Source of the DNA: Amorphophallus konjac
Taxonomy: Eukaryota; Streptophyta; Magnoliopsida; Alismatales; Araceae
Direction of reading: 5' to 3'
Length of the DNA: 64,000 bases
Assembly (NCBI GenBank): GCA_022559845.1
Contig: CM040120.1
Span: 169,366,334 to 169,430,333 of the forward strand
Below, in pieces: positions 33,680 through 43,717 of the stretch. Position 1 is the stretch's first letter. Each line of letters begins with the position of its first letter. Below the pieces are notes generated by a model. The model did not search any database, was not told the origin of the DNA, and was given only the letters and a program-made list of their open reading frames with translations. The position numbers were made by a program, and so were the translations under genes.

Positions 33680-35739
33680 TGATGGGAATCGATGCCTAGC
33701 ATGTACTTTTTCTTTTGCATTTATGTCCTTTTAGTTTGTGTTTATATCCTTGGGAAAGTATGTATGCAAATGTAAGGTTTTATAAGTCAAGGAGTCATTC
33801 CCATTGATTGTGTGGATTTTTATGCAATTATATAGTAGGACCAGCAAGGGGGCCCTCAGCCCTTTCCCATTAGTCCATGTCACCTATGTGGGGCTGGTCA
33901 ACCATCCTAGGTGGCCATCTAGAAGGGTTGAATGTCAAATGCCACATGGGTAGACAAAGGGAGTAAAAAAGTCTAAGGTAGGCTACCTACCATGTCAAGC
34001 TTGTCTCCCACTTGGGTTATTTTATTTTATTTTTGTGTGTTGGTCACATTTAATCTAGGCCATTCATTCCCCATCCCTAGATCCAATGGTGGAGATTGGA
34101 TTAGATTGGAGGCATATAAATATTTGTATTTTCCATTTGAATATTAATGAAAAGTGAAAAAATCATTGTGCAAGAACCCCTCTCTTGGAGAATTTTGACC
34201 TATCCTCTCTCTCCCCCTCATTTCTTCATCCCCACCCCCATTCTAGAGTGATATCTCCTTCCCCTCACCTCCGGTGATCATCGGTGCCGCCGCCACCACC
34301 GTTCGTGCCGCCATCACGCCGTCGCGGAGCCGCCTTCGGTGTTTTGTCCATCCTGGATAGAGGCTTCTTGTCTGAATATCTGCTCTCCACCATGTGACGA
34401 TCTCAAGCTGAAATGTTTATGGTGTGTTCTCCCCTTGTATCCCAAGGTCAAACTAAATTTTCACGCCCAAATTCCATCGTTTAGTATTTTTTCATTTTCG
34501 TGCATCTTTCATTCCTAGTTCTATTTTGTCTCTGTCTACAGTGACAGCAACCTTGTGTTTCCCACCTCCGGCCATTTTTTTGATTTGTCCAAATCCTCTC
34601 AATTTGACTGGGAGTTTTGTCCATCACCCCCTACATCCACAAATTTTCTTAATTTTTTATCAGTTTTCTATCTATTTTTAGAAATTCGTGTTCTTCCTCA
34701 GCTATAGTGTTGTCAGTCAGATCCCAGATCCGACCACCCTCCACTTAAAAAATCTGAACAAATCATCACCACCTCCAAATCTAGATCCAAAAATATTCCT
34801 GGTTTCATAACTTGATTTCTCACAACTTTTCTGAAGAACACAACCCCAGATTCGGATGTCTACCTGGCGGTAAAAGGCAATCCACAGGAAAGTTCTCTGC
34901 TGACCTGAGATTTCAGGAACTGTACAACAACAACCTTCAAAATTCTCTAATTAGAAGTACAGGCTTGATTATTTTTCTGTAATCACCCTGAGTTGAAGCC
35001 CTTCGAAGCATCTTTCCAACGGCACCAGTTTCGTCGCATTCCGACGTCGGGGCTGATCGCAGCGTCCGTTCTCGCCGGAGCGCGCGCCGGAAAACAGAAC
35101 CGGCAGGTCCGTGGCCAGTTATTCCGACCGGTGCCGATCGGAGCCGCCCGGCCTCCGACCGGCGAACCAGCGTGCCGCCAGCCCGGGGAGGACTTCCCTA
35201 AGTGTCCCCACTACAGCGGTGTCACCGGGTCCCACTCGACCCCTCCGGACAACACGTGGGCCCCACAGCCACAAGTTCGGGTGCTGCCGAAGAGACGCGA
35301 GAAGCCGCCCGTCAACCCAAATTCGGTCCTCTCGGGCCCAGTTGTGTAGCCCTTTACCTCCCTGCGTGGAGTGGGCAGTAATTCATTTGCTGTAATATGG
35401 TGTATTAATTGTCCCGGGAGTACGAGTTTCGGCCGGGTCCGTCTTCCCCACGCCGGGCGCGTAGAGGTATCGTTTTCGCTCCCTTCTCGGCATTTTGCTT
35501 ACTTCATATATATTTGTTTATGCCGCTGCTAGAGAGCATGTGTAGGGATATCTAGCTCGCTTTATATGTTCATTACCGCTGCTGCGAGAGAGTACGTGAC
35601 CGTCCCGTGACCCGATCCGGGCACAAAAGAGAGCCGATCACCCTAGCTCATTGCCGGTTTCTCAACCGCGCACATCCGACGCTTCCCTCATTAAGGGGCA
35701 TTCACGAGCTTGTCGTGTCCATAGTCTCGTCCCGCATCA
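33680..35739 (+). repeat. 5' LTR of W
   Basis: TATAAATA at 34115-34122 marks the promoter; CT-rich and GCC-rich start region after it. No ACGGTC array is present. Confidence 0.95.
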
Positions 35740-35742
35740 ATT

Positions 35743-35754
35743 TGGTATCAGAGC
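35743..35754 (+). other. Primer-binding site (initiator tRNA-Met) of W
   Basis: TGGTATCAGAGC four bases after the 5' LTR end. Confidence 0.93.
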
Positions 35755-36101
35755 GAGTTTGAGTCTAGGGTGTCAAAAAGAAAAAAAAAGAGTGTCATTT
35801 ACGTCTAGTCATTAGTCGGTTTAAGTCGAGTCTAGGATCATCATTATTTAAAAACAAAAAAAGTGTCTTTTGGGTCGCATTTGCATACCATTAGTCGGTA
35901 TATAAAAATGTGTTGTCCGAACGTTAGGCTACGCCTATCGGGAAGGCCGCACACTTGCGCGAGTGATCTTCGGATCGGTTATCTCCGCCACGTACCGAGT
36001 CTTGGTTTACGTCTAGGGTCCTTAGTGTGCATGCATTCCAAACTTGCATAGTCGGTCTAGTGTCTTGTCACCGTGTGTATGCATGTCTATATCCACTACC
36101 C

Positions 36102-37502
36102 ATGGCCGTTCCCCAAGACCATACATCCGAGTGGTCAACCTTTGTGGCCAAAGTCAATGTCCTCATGGACCGAGCCCTTGGTTTTACCCCTCTCACTATG
36201 AAAATCGCTCTACCCAACGGGTCCACAACGGAACTCCATTTCCCCGATAGGGAGTTAGATAATTGGGTTTCTCTTGACATCGTGGAGTCTCTCTCCAAGA
36301 CAGGCGAGATTGTCCGCGATGGTGATTTTGCTTGTGTTGAGTTCTATAAGAGGATCGACTCTGTTCTCTACACCGATGGCGCATGGTGCAGGATCGGCAC
36401 ACTTGCTGGTTCATGTATCATTTTAGGGCAAACATGGTTAGGAGAACGAAGAGCCAATCTTGACTGGGGAAAGAGGACTTGCACCTTATACCCACCTTAC
36501 CTACCCGGTAAGATCACCCTCGTATGCTCAGTCACCCAACCCCAGTGGCCCACTCCACCTTCGGATTCATGCTTGCCACCTCTCCTGGAGCCCACCCCTC
36601 TAGCCACCCATCATGGGAGCCACCCTCCCTTCGAGGAGCCACATTTAGAGGATGTCCATCCCGAGCCACCCGTGTTTCTTACGGGTATGCTATACATAGC
36701 CGAGCCACTTCTTAGTTGGCTCAAGGATGGCTTGGTCCCACGTCCTTACCCTTCTATGGACCCCACCTTACCTATAGTGCCCGTCAACTCCTTCCACACT
36801 ACCTTTCGGTCTAGTCACCATATTGATACATTGGATGACCTTATTATGGGATTAGACACGCAATGGAAGTTGACGCACCTACTGGCCCGAGGCTTTGACC
36901 AACCCGCTAGTCTTAGCTTCACCCATCCGGCCTTCGGGTCCATTACCTCCGAGTGCACCATGGCGTGTGTCACCACGGAGATTCTTCTATTCCTCCCGAT
37001 GCCGGCCGAGTCTGACTTTGTTCCCTTTTGCCCAATGGAGGAATCCTATTTTCTACACATGTCCATCGTCCCACCGATCATAATGTATGACGGTGACTAT
37101 GAATTCCAAACTTGGGACCATGTCATGTTGGAACCCACTTCATGGGGTCACACCTTCTTCGACCGTTTTGACCCCTTCACTAGTGAACCTCCCGAGTTTT
37201 CATACTCACTACCCTTCTTCCGCGGAGTTCACTATCCCCCCTTTTACACTCAGGCCAAGCAAACTCCACATAGCCATAGGTCCGAATCTTCATTTGGGGG
37301 TAATGAAAACTTTGGTTACCCCGATCCATCTAAACCACCCGCACCTCCCAGACTTCCCACATCCAAGCCCAATCTCCATGATTGGTGCATCGTCGGGTGT
37401 CTAGGAGTTCTCCATGACGTCAACCACCGGTTACGTCAGATGCATGCATGGCATACGTTCGGGTGTCCTGGTCCGCCGTCACCCATGTACGGGTCGGACT
37501 AG
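36102..37502 (+). CDS. W-encoded 466-residue protein with degenerate retropepsin-like N-terminus
   Basis: ATG at 36102 chosen for its good context (CCCATGGCC) and because upstream residues look non-coding; the frame is open from 36027. Residues 33-64 (MKIALPNGSTTELHFPDREL, then DNWVSLDIVESL) resemble the start of a Ty3/gypsy protease, with the active-site Asp kept (D49) but Thr-Gly replaced by Arg-Glu. Residues 105-122 (CIILGQTWLGERRANLDW) match the ILG-x-x-WL...D second half of retropepsins. The remaining 340 residues are Pro/His/Ser-rich with no recognised domain and no gag, RT or integrase signature. Proteolytic activity is unlikely. The ORF has no stop although neighbouring elements are riddled with them. 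The retropepsin relationship is inference by eye. Confidence 0.7.
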   Translation: MAVPQDHTSEWSTFVAKVNVLMDRALGFTPLTMKIALPNGSTTELHFPDRELDNWVSLDIVESLSKTGEIVRDGDFACVEFYKRIDSVLYTDGAWCRIGTLAGSCIILGQTWLGERRANLDWGKRTCTLYPPYLPGKITLVCSVTQPQWPTPPSDSCLPPLLEPTPLATHHGSHPPFEEPHLEDVHPEPPVFLTGMLYIAEPLLSWLKDGLVPRPYPSMDPTLPIVPVNSFHTTFRSSHHIDTLDDLIMGLDTQWKLTHLLARGFDQPASLSFTHPAFGSITSECTMACVTTEILLFLPMPAESDFVPFCPMEESYFLHMSIVPPIIMYDGDYEFQTWDHVMLEPTSWGHTFFDRFDPFTSEPPEFSYSLPFFRGVHYPPFYTQAKQTPHSHRSESSFGGNENFGYPDPSKPPAPPRLPTSKPNLHDWCIVGCLGVLHDVNHRLRQMHAWHTFGCPGPPSPMYGSD

Positions 37503-37951
37503 CAGTAGGTTTGTCTCGAGTCATTCATGAGTCCGTATTGTCTCTTCTTTGTATGGTTTGTTTGCATGGTTTGTGTGTAGTTTGTTTGTCTGCATGTGTC
37601 TTGTGCAAGCTCATCGATGTTAGTCCCTTATGAGTGTGAAGCGATTAGACTCACTCGATAAGTATGAGATCGGTTCTACATCTATACCCGGATCAGTCAC
37701 CTACAAGGACTCAGCGGTGATTCCTAGTGAGTCTTCGAGCTGCTTCCTTCCCTTTTGAGAGTGCCCCATCCGGAGTGTCCACCTTCGGCCCATAGCAGTC
37801 TGCGCATATCGAGTATATATGGAATGAGCAGGTGACGATCACTCGGAGTGGAGCGTACCCGCGTTACTTGGCACGGTGACGGATCCGCCGGAGTACTCGA
37901 GCATCCATACCCCTACTCGACGGGGTCGAGTTCCTCCCACCCGGGGAGAGT

Positions 37952-40011
37952 TGATGGGAATCGACGCCGAGCATGCACTTTTTCTTTTGCATTTATGTCC
38001 TTTTAGTTTGTGTTTATATCCTTGGGAAAGTATGTACGCAAATGTAAGGCTTTATAAGTCAAGGAGTCATTCCCACAGATTGTGTGGATTTTTATGCAAT
38101 TATATAGTAGGACCAGCAAGGGGGCCCTCAACCCTTTCCCATTGGTCCATGTCACCTATGTGGGGCTGGTCAACCATCCTAGGTGGCCATCTAGAAGGGT
38201 TGAATGTCAAATGCCACATGGGTAGACAAAGGGAGTAAAAAAGTCTAAGGTAGGCTACCTACCATGTCAAGCTTGTCTCCCACTTGGGTTATTTTATTTT
38301 TTTTGTGTGTGTTGGTCACATTTAATCTAGGCCATTCATTCCCCATCCCTAGATTCAATGGTGGAGATTGGATTAGATTGGAGGCATATAAATACTTGTA
38401 TTTTCCATTTGAATATTAATGAAAAGTGAAAAAATCATTGTGCAAGAACCCCTCTCTTGGAGAATTTCGACATATCCTCTCTCTCCCCCTGGTTTCTTCA
38501 TCCCCAACCCCCATTCTAGAGTGATATCTCCTTCCCCCCACCTCCGGTGATCATCGGTGCCGCCGTCGCCGCCGTTCGTGCCGCCATCACGCCGCCGCGG
38601 AGCCGCCTTCGGTGTTCTGTCCATCCTGGATAGAGGCTTCTTGTCCGAATATATGCTCTCAACCATGTGACGATCTCAAGCTGAAATTATTATGGTGTGT
38701 TCTCCCCTTGTCTCCTAAGCTCCACCTAAATTTTCACGCCCAAATTCCATCGTTTAGTATTTTCCCATTTTCGTGCATCTTTCATTCCTAGTTTTGTTTT
38801 GTCTCTGTCTACAGTGACAGTAGCCCTGTGTTTCCCACCTCCGGCCATCTTTTTGATTTGTCCAAACCCTCCCAATTTTAATGGGAGTTCTGTCCATCCT
38901 CCCTACATCCACAAATTTTCTTAATTTTTTATCAGCCTTCTATCTATTTTTAGAAATTCGTGTTCTTCCTCAGCTACAGTGTTGTCAGTCAGATCCCAGA
39001 TCCGACCACCCTCCACTTACAAAATCAGAACAAATCACCACCACCTCCAAATCCAGATCCAAAAATAGTCCTGGTTTCGTAACTTGATTTCCCACAACTT
39101 TTCTGAAGAACACAACCCCAGATTCGGGCGTCTACCTCACAGTCAAAGGCAATCAACAGGAAAGTTCTCTGCTGACCTTAGATTTCAGGAACTGTACAAC
39201 AGCAACCTTCAAAATTCACCAATTAGAAGTACATGCTTGATTATTTTTCTGTAATAACCCTGAGTTGAATCCCTTCGAAGCATCTTTCCAATGGCACTAG
39301 TTTCGTCGCATTCCGACATCGGGGCTGATCGCAGCGTCCGTTCTCGCCGGAGCGCGCGCCGGAAAATAGAACCGGCAGGTCCGTGGCCGGTTATTCCGAC
39401 CGGTGCCGATCGGAGCCGCCCGGCCTCCGGCCGACGAACCAGCGTGCCGCCAGCCCGGGGAGCACTTCCCTAAGTGTCCCCACTACAGCGGTGTCACCGG
39501 GTCCCACTCGACCCCTCCGGACAGCACGTGGGCCCCACAGCTACAAGTTCGGGTGCTGCCGAAGAGACGCGAGAAGCCGCCCATCAACCCGAATTCGATC
39601 CTCCCTGGCCCAGTTGTGTAGCCCTTTACCTCCCTACGTGGAGTGGGCAGTAATTCATTTACTGTAATATGGTGTATTAATTGTCCCGGGAGTACGAGTT
39701 TCGGCCGGGTCCGTCTTCCCCACGCCGGGCGCGTGGAGGTATCGTTTTCGCTCCCTTCTCGGCATTTTGCTTACTTCATATATATTTGTTTATGCCGCTG
39801 CTAGAGAGCATGTGTAGGGATATCTAGCTCGCTTTATATGTTCATTACCGCTGCTGCGAGAGAGTATGTGACCGTCCCGTGACCCGATCCGGGCACAAAA
39901 GAGAGCCGATCACCCTAGCTCATTGCCGGTTTCTCAACCGCGCACATCCGACGCTTCCCTCATCAAGGGGCATTCACGAGCTTGTCGTGTCCGTGGTCTC
40001 GTCCCGCATCA
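37952..40011 (+). repeat. 3' LTR of W
   Basis: Direct repeat of 33680-35739; TATA box at 38387-38394. Ends CCCGCATCA and is followed by ACGAG (40012-40016). Confidence 0.95.
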
Positions 40012-40016
40012 ACGAG
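40012..40016. repeat. Target-site duplication ACGAG (right copy) of W
   Basis: Matches 33675-33679. Confidence 0.95.
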
Positions 40017-42836
40017 GATCTCCTGGCTACAGATCCGGGCAGTGTACCAGGCATTGCCCGATTACCAGAGGGAGCGAGTAGCTGGGATGGGATTCGCCGA
40101 GGTGCTCGGCATCGAGGTGATCCGGATGGACACTCCGCTACTGTACGCGCTGCACGAGAGATGGGACCCGATCAGCAGAGCTTTCATCTTCCCGTGGGGC
40201 CACATGATCCCCACGCTGGAAGACATAGCGAGGATTACGGGATTGAGAGTCCACGGAGCCGCAGTGATCGGATGGACTTACGGCGACTACCGGGAGATGG
40301 CACAGCAGCTGCTCGGGCTAGATTTGATCTGGCCGGGATATTCCTCCTCCCAGCTCTCGAGATCAGTACTACAGGAGAGCCTGGGACTGAGAGGAGCGGC
40401 GATAGCCGTAGGAGAGCTACCCGAGGAGCATTTGGGTAGGGTGATAGACCAGGTGCGCCCTCGCGTGGCGACGGAGGCAGGACCTGAGGGAGATAGAGTG
40501 CTCAGACGCTTCCTGATGCTGCTATTCGGGAAGCTCCTCTTCGCGACTCGGGCGGACGTCATCAGCTAAAGACTACTGCCTATGATAGAGAATTTGCACA
40601 GAGTTGGGAGATATGCTTGGGGAGCAGCAGTGCTCGCATTCCTGTTCGAGTCCCTGAGCACTACGAACCGGCAGACGATGCTGGGCGGCTTCTCGCCTTT
40701 CTTACAGCTAAATGCACTTTAAATGCTTTCTTTTTTGTCAAAATCTTTATGATATGCCATGTGACGGACTTGATTTCTAAAAATGCAGATCTGGAGCTAT
40801 ATGTACTTCCCGGGCATCGGGAGAGGCGCGCTACTCCATCCCGACCGCATACCGATCGCGAGGCGTTGGTCGGTGGCGAGGGACACAGGGTCGATCATCA
40901 GACTGACCCGGACGATCCAGGATGACCTGGACTCCTTCCCACATACGTCGGTGAGTCCAGAACTCAAAATGATTTCTATATGCTTCTATATGCTTCTAAA
41001 TGCTTCTTAAATACCTCTAATGCCTTTAATGCTTTTATATGCTAATGCTGATGAATGAACTAAATGCTTTCAGGTGAGATGGACCCCATATCGCGGCGAG
41101 CGTTACACGGGACAGCCGTGGGTAGAGGCGGCCTTGTCGTACCGGGGATGAGACATATGGCTGCATTGCATCCATATCATCGAGCCTCTGCACTACTGGC
41201 TGATCCTTTGGACCCGGGGACTACATCAGCCCGAGGTGACCTTTCCACGCCACAGCGATGACCACCCCGGCAAGTCAGCAAGGGGCATCAGCGGCAATGT
41301 GGATTGGTGCGCCCGGAAGGCGAAGTACGTCCATGACTGGAACAGGCGGGGCCGAGCGGTGAAGGAACGAGACGAGAGCGACGAGGCATATCTGAAGGCC
41401 TTTGCTCGACTCTACGGCGACCGGGTGTACCGAGGCACCCGACGACCAGTATGCAAAAACTTAAACTCTTTCTTTATGCAAAAAAATGCAATGTGATAGA
41501 CGTACTGACTCATGCTTTCTACATGCAGCTGGACCCTGAGGGACGGATAGCTGAGCTGGAGGGATTACTCCACTCCACCATCCAGCAGCGGGACGGGTAC
41601 CGGACCGCTCTGGAGCTCCTGGTGAGACTTTTAAAACCTAGACTTAAAATGCTTATGATTATGACAATTGATGTTTATGATGCACATGCTGATTAACCAT
41701 GGTCCCTAACCCTGTCTTCTAAATGCAGCGGGCCGAGAGAGCCAAACTAGCCGGACCGGATGCCCCATCGTCTTCCTCACAGCCTGCGGGAGGCAGGGCT
41801 GAGCAGGAGGCTGATTTTGCTCGGGCGGTTGCCCGGGCCGAGGAGGTGGAGGCCACCCTCGTGGAGCGGGTAAGATGCTAAAAAATTCTCATGCTTATGA
41901 TCTGGCCTAAAAATGCCTTATGATTAACTATATGAAATGCAATCTACAGGCGAGAGAGCTAGCAGCAGCAGTGGCCGAGGCCAGGCGGGCGAGGATAGAG
42001 GCAGAAAGAAGCCGGGCTGAGACTGATCGAGCCCGAGCGGAGATAGAGCTTGTACGGGCAGAGATGGCCCGGCTGAGAGCGGAGACCCCGCGACGCTTGG
42101 ATGAGGCAGAGGGGGAGCGACTACGGACGGAGTTAGCTCGGGCTCACGCTGAGGTGGAGAAGCTCCGAATCGGGACGGCGGACTTGGATCGCTATCGGAT
42201 CGAGGCACGGGAGACACGGCGTTAGATCTTCACGCTGAAGATCGAGCTGCGGACGCTGGAGCGGACGGTTCGGATGATGGGCCGGGGACCGGAGCGAAGT
42301 GCTTCCCAGATTGGGGTACGGAGGAGTGCTGCCCCGAGCGGCTCGGTAGGTGATTTTCTTGTCAGCTCCTCCGGCCAACGGAGGAATGAGATGGCGGAGC
42401 GGGGACAGTAAGAGGAGAGTGCTTCGATAGCGCCGCCACCCGTGAGGAGACCCGAGGATAGAGAGGATGATGGCGGTCCGGCGGATAAACCGGCCGAATG
42501 ATGCATTTTTATGTTTTTCTTATCACTTGTATGTAACTTTATGGAATGAAATCTTTTTTGGGTTTTCTGTTTATTTTGTGCAAACGTGAATGAATGGATG
42601 TGTGTTTGAATGTGCAGGGACGGATGAAATGAATGGATGAATGGTTTTGGCAGGTGACTATGTGTTTGAAAATGCATGCGTGGACGAGGTGTGAGACATA
42701 GGCATGAATGTATGCATGAGTTATTTGCAAGAATGTATGTGTGCGAAAATGCAGAGAGAATGAGGTGTACAATGCGAGAGACCGCCAGGTCTAGGCGAGG
42801 GCAGAAGGAATAGCCTGAATTCAGCAGTAGAGAAAG

Positions 42837-43293
42837 TAACGGTCTAGGATCAGACCGTCATAATCAAACGACGCGCTAGCAAAAGGCCGTTAATCATAAC
42901 GGAGGCCCATCCTGTAGCTGAGGTTGCAGGAAAAATGACGGCCAACTGAAGGTGCGTCAAAGGTAGATAACGGCCTAACGCTGGACCGTTAATCATGGCA
43001 GAACTATAGTTTGCAGGGCGACTAGCAGAAAATGCGACGGCCTAAAGTAGATGCGTCAGAACGAAGCAACGGCCACAACCAGGACCGTCAGGTAGTGCTT
43101 AACCCAGAGTAGAAAGAATTGAGTGGCTGAGAGTGTAACGACTCAGGGTTCACGCGTTACAAGAAACGACGGTCAGCCCTTAGACCGTTAATCTCCACAA
43201 AACATGATTGGGGAAATTAAACCCCACAGGAAAATGCGACGGCCTAGGGTTGGCGCGTCGGAGTGAAATAATGGCCGTACGATAGACCGTTAG
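42837..43293. repeat. Longest ACGGTC inverted-repeat array, between the two antisense genes
   Basis: About ten units in succession, for example TAACGGTC-taggatca-GACCGTCA (42837-42860), ATAACGGCC...GGACCGTTAAT and CGACGGTCAG...TTAGACCGTTA. Arms alternate between AACGG and GACGG starts. The array fills much of the spacer upstream of the ORF at 43718. Confidence 0.88.
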
Positions 43294-43717
43294 ATCCTGG
43301 GTTGTATTCCGAGTCGGATTGAGCCGTGAGAACTTAAACCCGAGGTTTAGCCATCTAAACCCTTACTAGAACTTATGTAGATTGAAGATAAAGCCTTCCA
43401 ACTCATGTCTTATCCTTTCAAAGCCAAAATTAAACCTTTAAAACTTGGAAACTCAACCAAAATCGTATCTTTGCTGAAAACCTCTGCTTTAGGGTTGAAG
43501 AACCTCTCCTAAGGGCAGAAATCAAGATGAAGAGAAGCTTCGAGGTGATGGCTATGGGGGAGAAGGTCTACACCAGACCTAAAGCTGCTAGAAAAGAACA
43601 TGGAGAGCACCAACGATTGACATCAATTCCCAAGCACTTAAGCTCCAATGTTCAAAGGGTGGTAAGTCCCTCAACAACACATCCAAGTTCATAAAATTCT
43701 GCACTTCAATTCGTTTT

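Larger units (their letters stand above)
33680..40011 (+). mobile_element. W: complete 6.3-kb non-autonomous LTR retrotransposon
   Basis: LTRs 33680-35739 and 37952-40011 (2060 bp each, TGATGGGAATC...CCCGCATCA), similar over their full length with scattered substitutions and no net length change. Met-tRNA primer site at 35743-35754; polypurine tract GGGGAGAG at 37943-37950. TSD ACGAG. The only substantial ORF is 36102-37502; there is no RT, RNase H or integrase, so it must be mobilised in trans. It is among the younger insertions because it is uninterrupted, with both LTRs the same length and an open ORF. Confidence 0.95.
33026..42501 (+). pseudogene. Seven-exon plant mobile domain / coiled-coil gene, antisense in Xb, split by W
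   Basis: Predicted exons: 33026-33277, 33663-33679 plus 40017-40707 (one exon split by W), 40789-40950, 41074-41448, 41529-41621, 41729-41869, 41950-42501. Every modelled exon is a multiple of three, so all introns are phase 0; introns are 80-385 bp. Donors are GT except the second, now CT (40708). Exon 1 is Glu/Arg/Lys-rich. Exons 2-4 form a PMD-like fold: LLYALHERWDPISRAF, IPTLEDIARITGLRVHG, VGRYAWGAAVLAFLF, RWTPYRGERYTGQPW. Exons 5-7 give a Glu/Arg/Ala coiled coil (ARELAAAVAEARRAR). Stops in frame: 33173, 40567, 41149, 42223, 42409; natural end TGA at 42499. Arabidopsis PMD proteins MAIN and MAIL1 act in silencing and genome stability; function here is unknown. Confidence 0.82.

Noticed and set aside
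35863..36101. Upstream in-frame start at 36027 for the W protein
   Set aside because: The segment 36027-36101 lies in leader sequence with poor start context; ATG 36102 has a better one.
39879..40439. 186-codon ORF overlapping the PMD exon
   Set aside because: Out of frame with the exon model; the exon frame matches PMD motifs and the restored W site.
42837..43293. CRISPR array
   Set aside because: Repeats are short, variable, self-complementary pairs with tiny spacers, in plant retrotransposon DNA; no cas genes.
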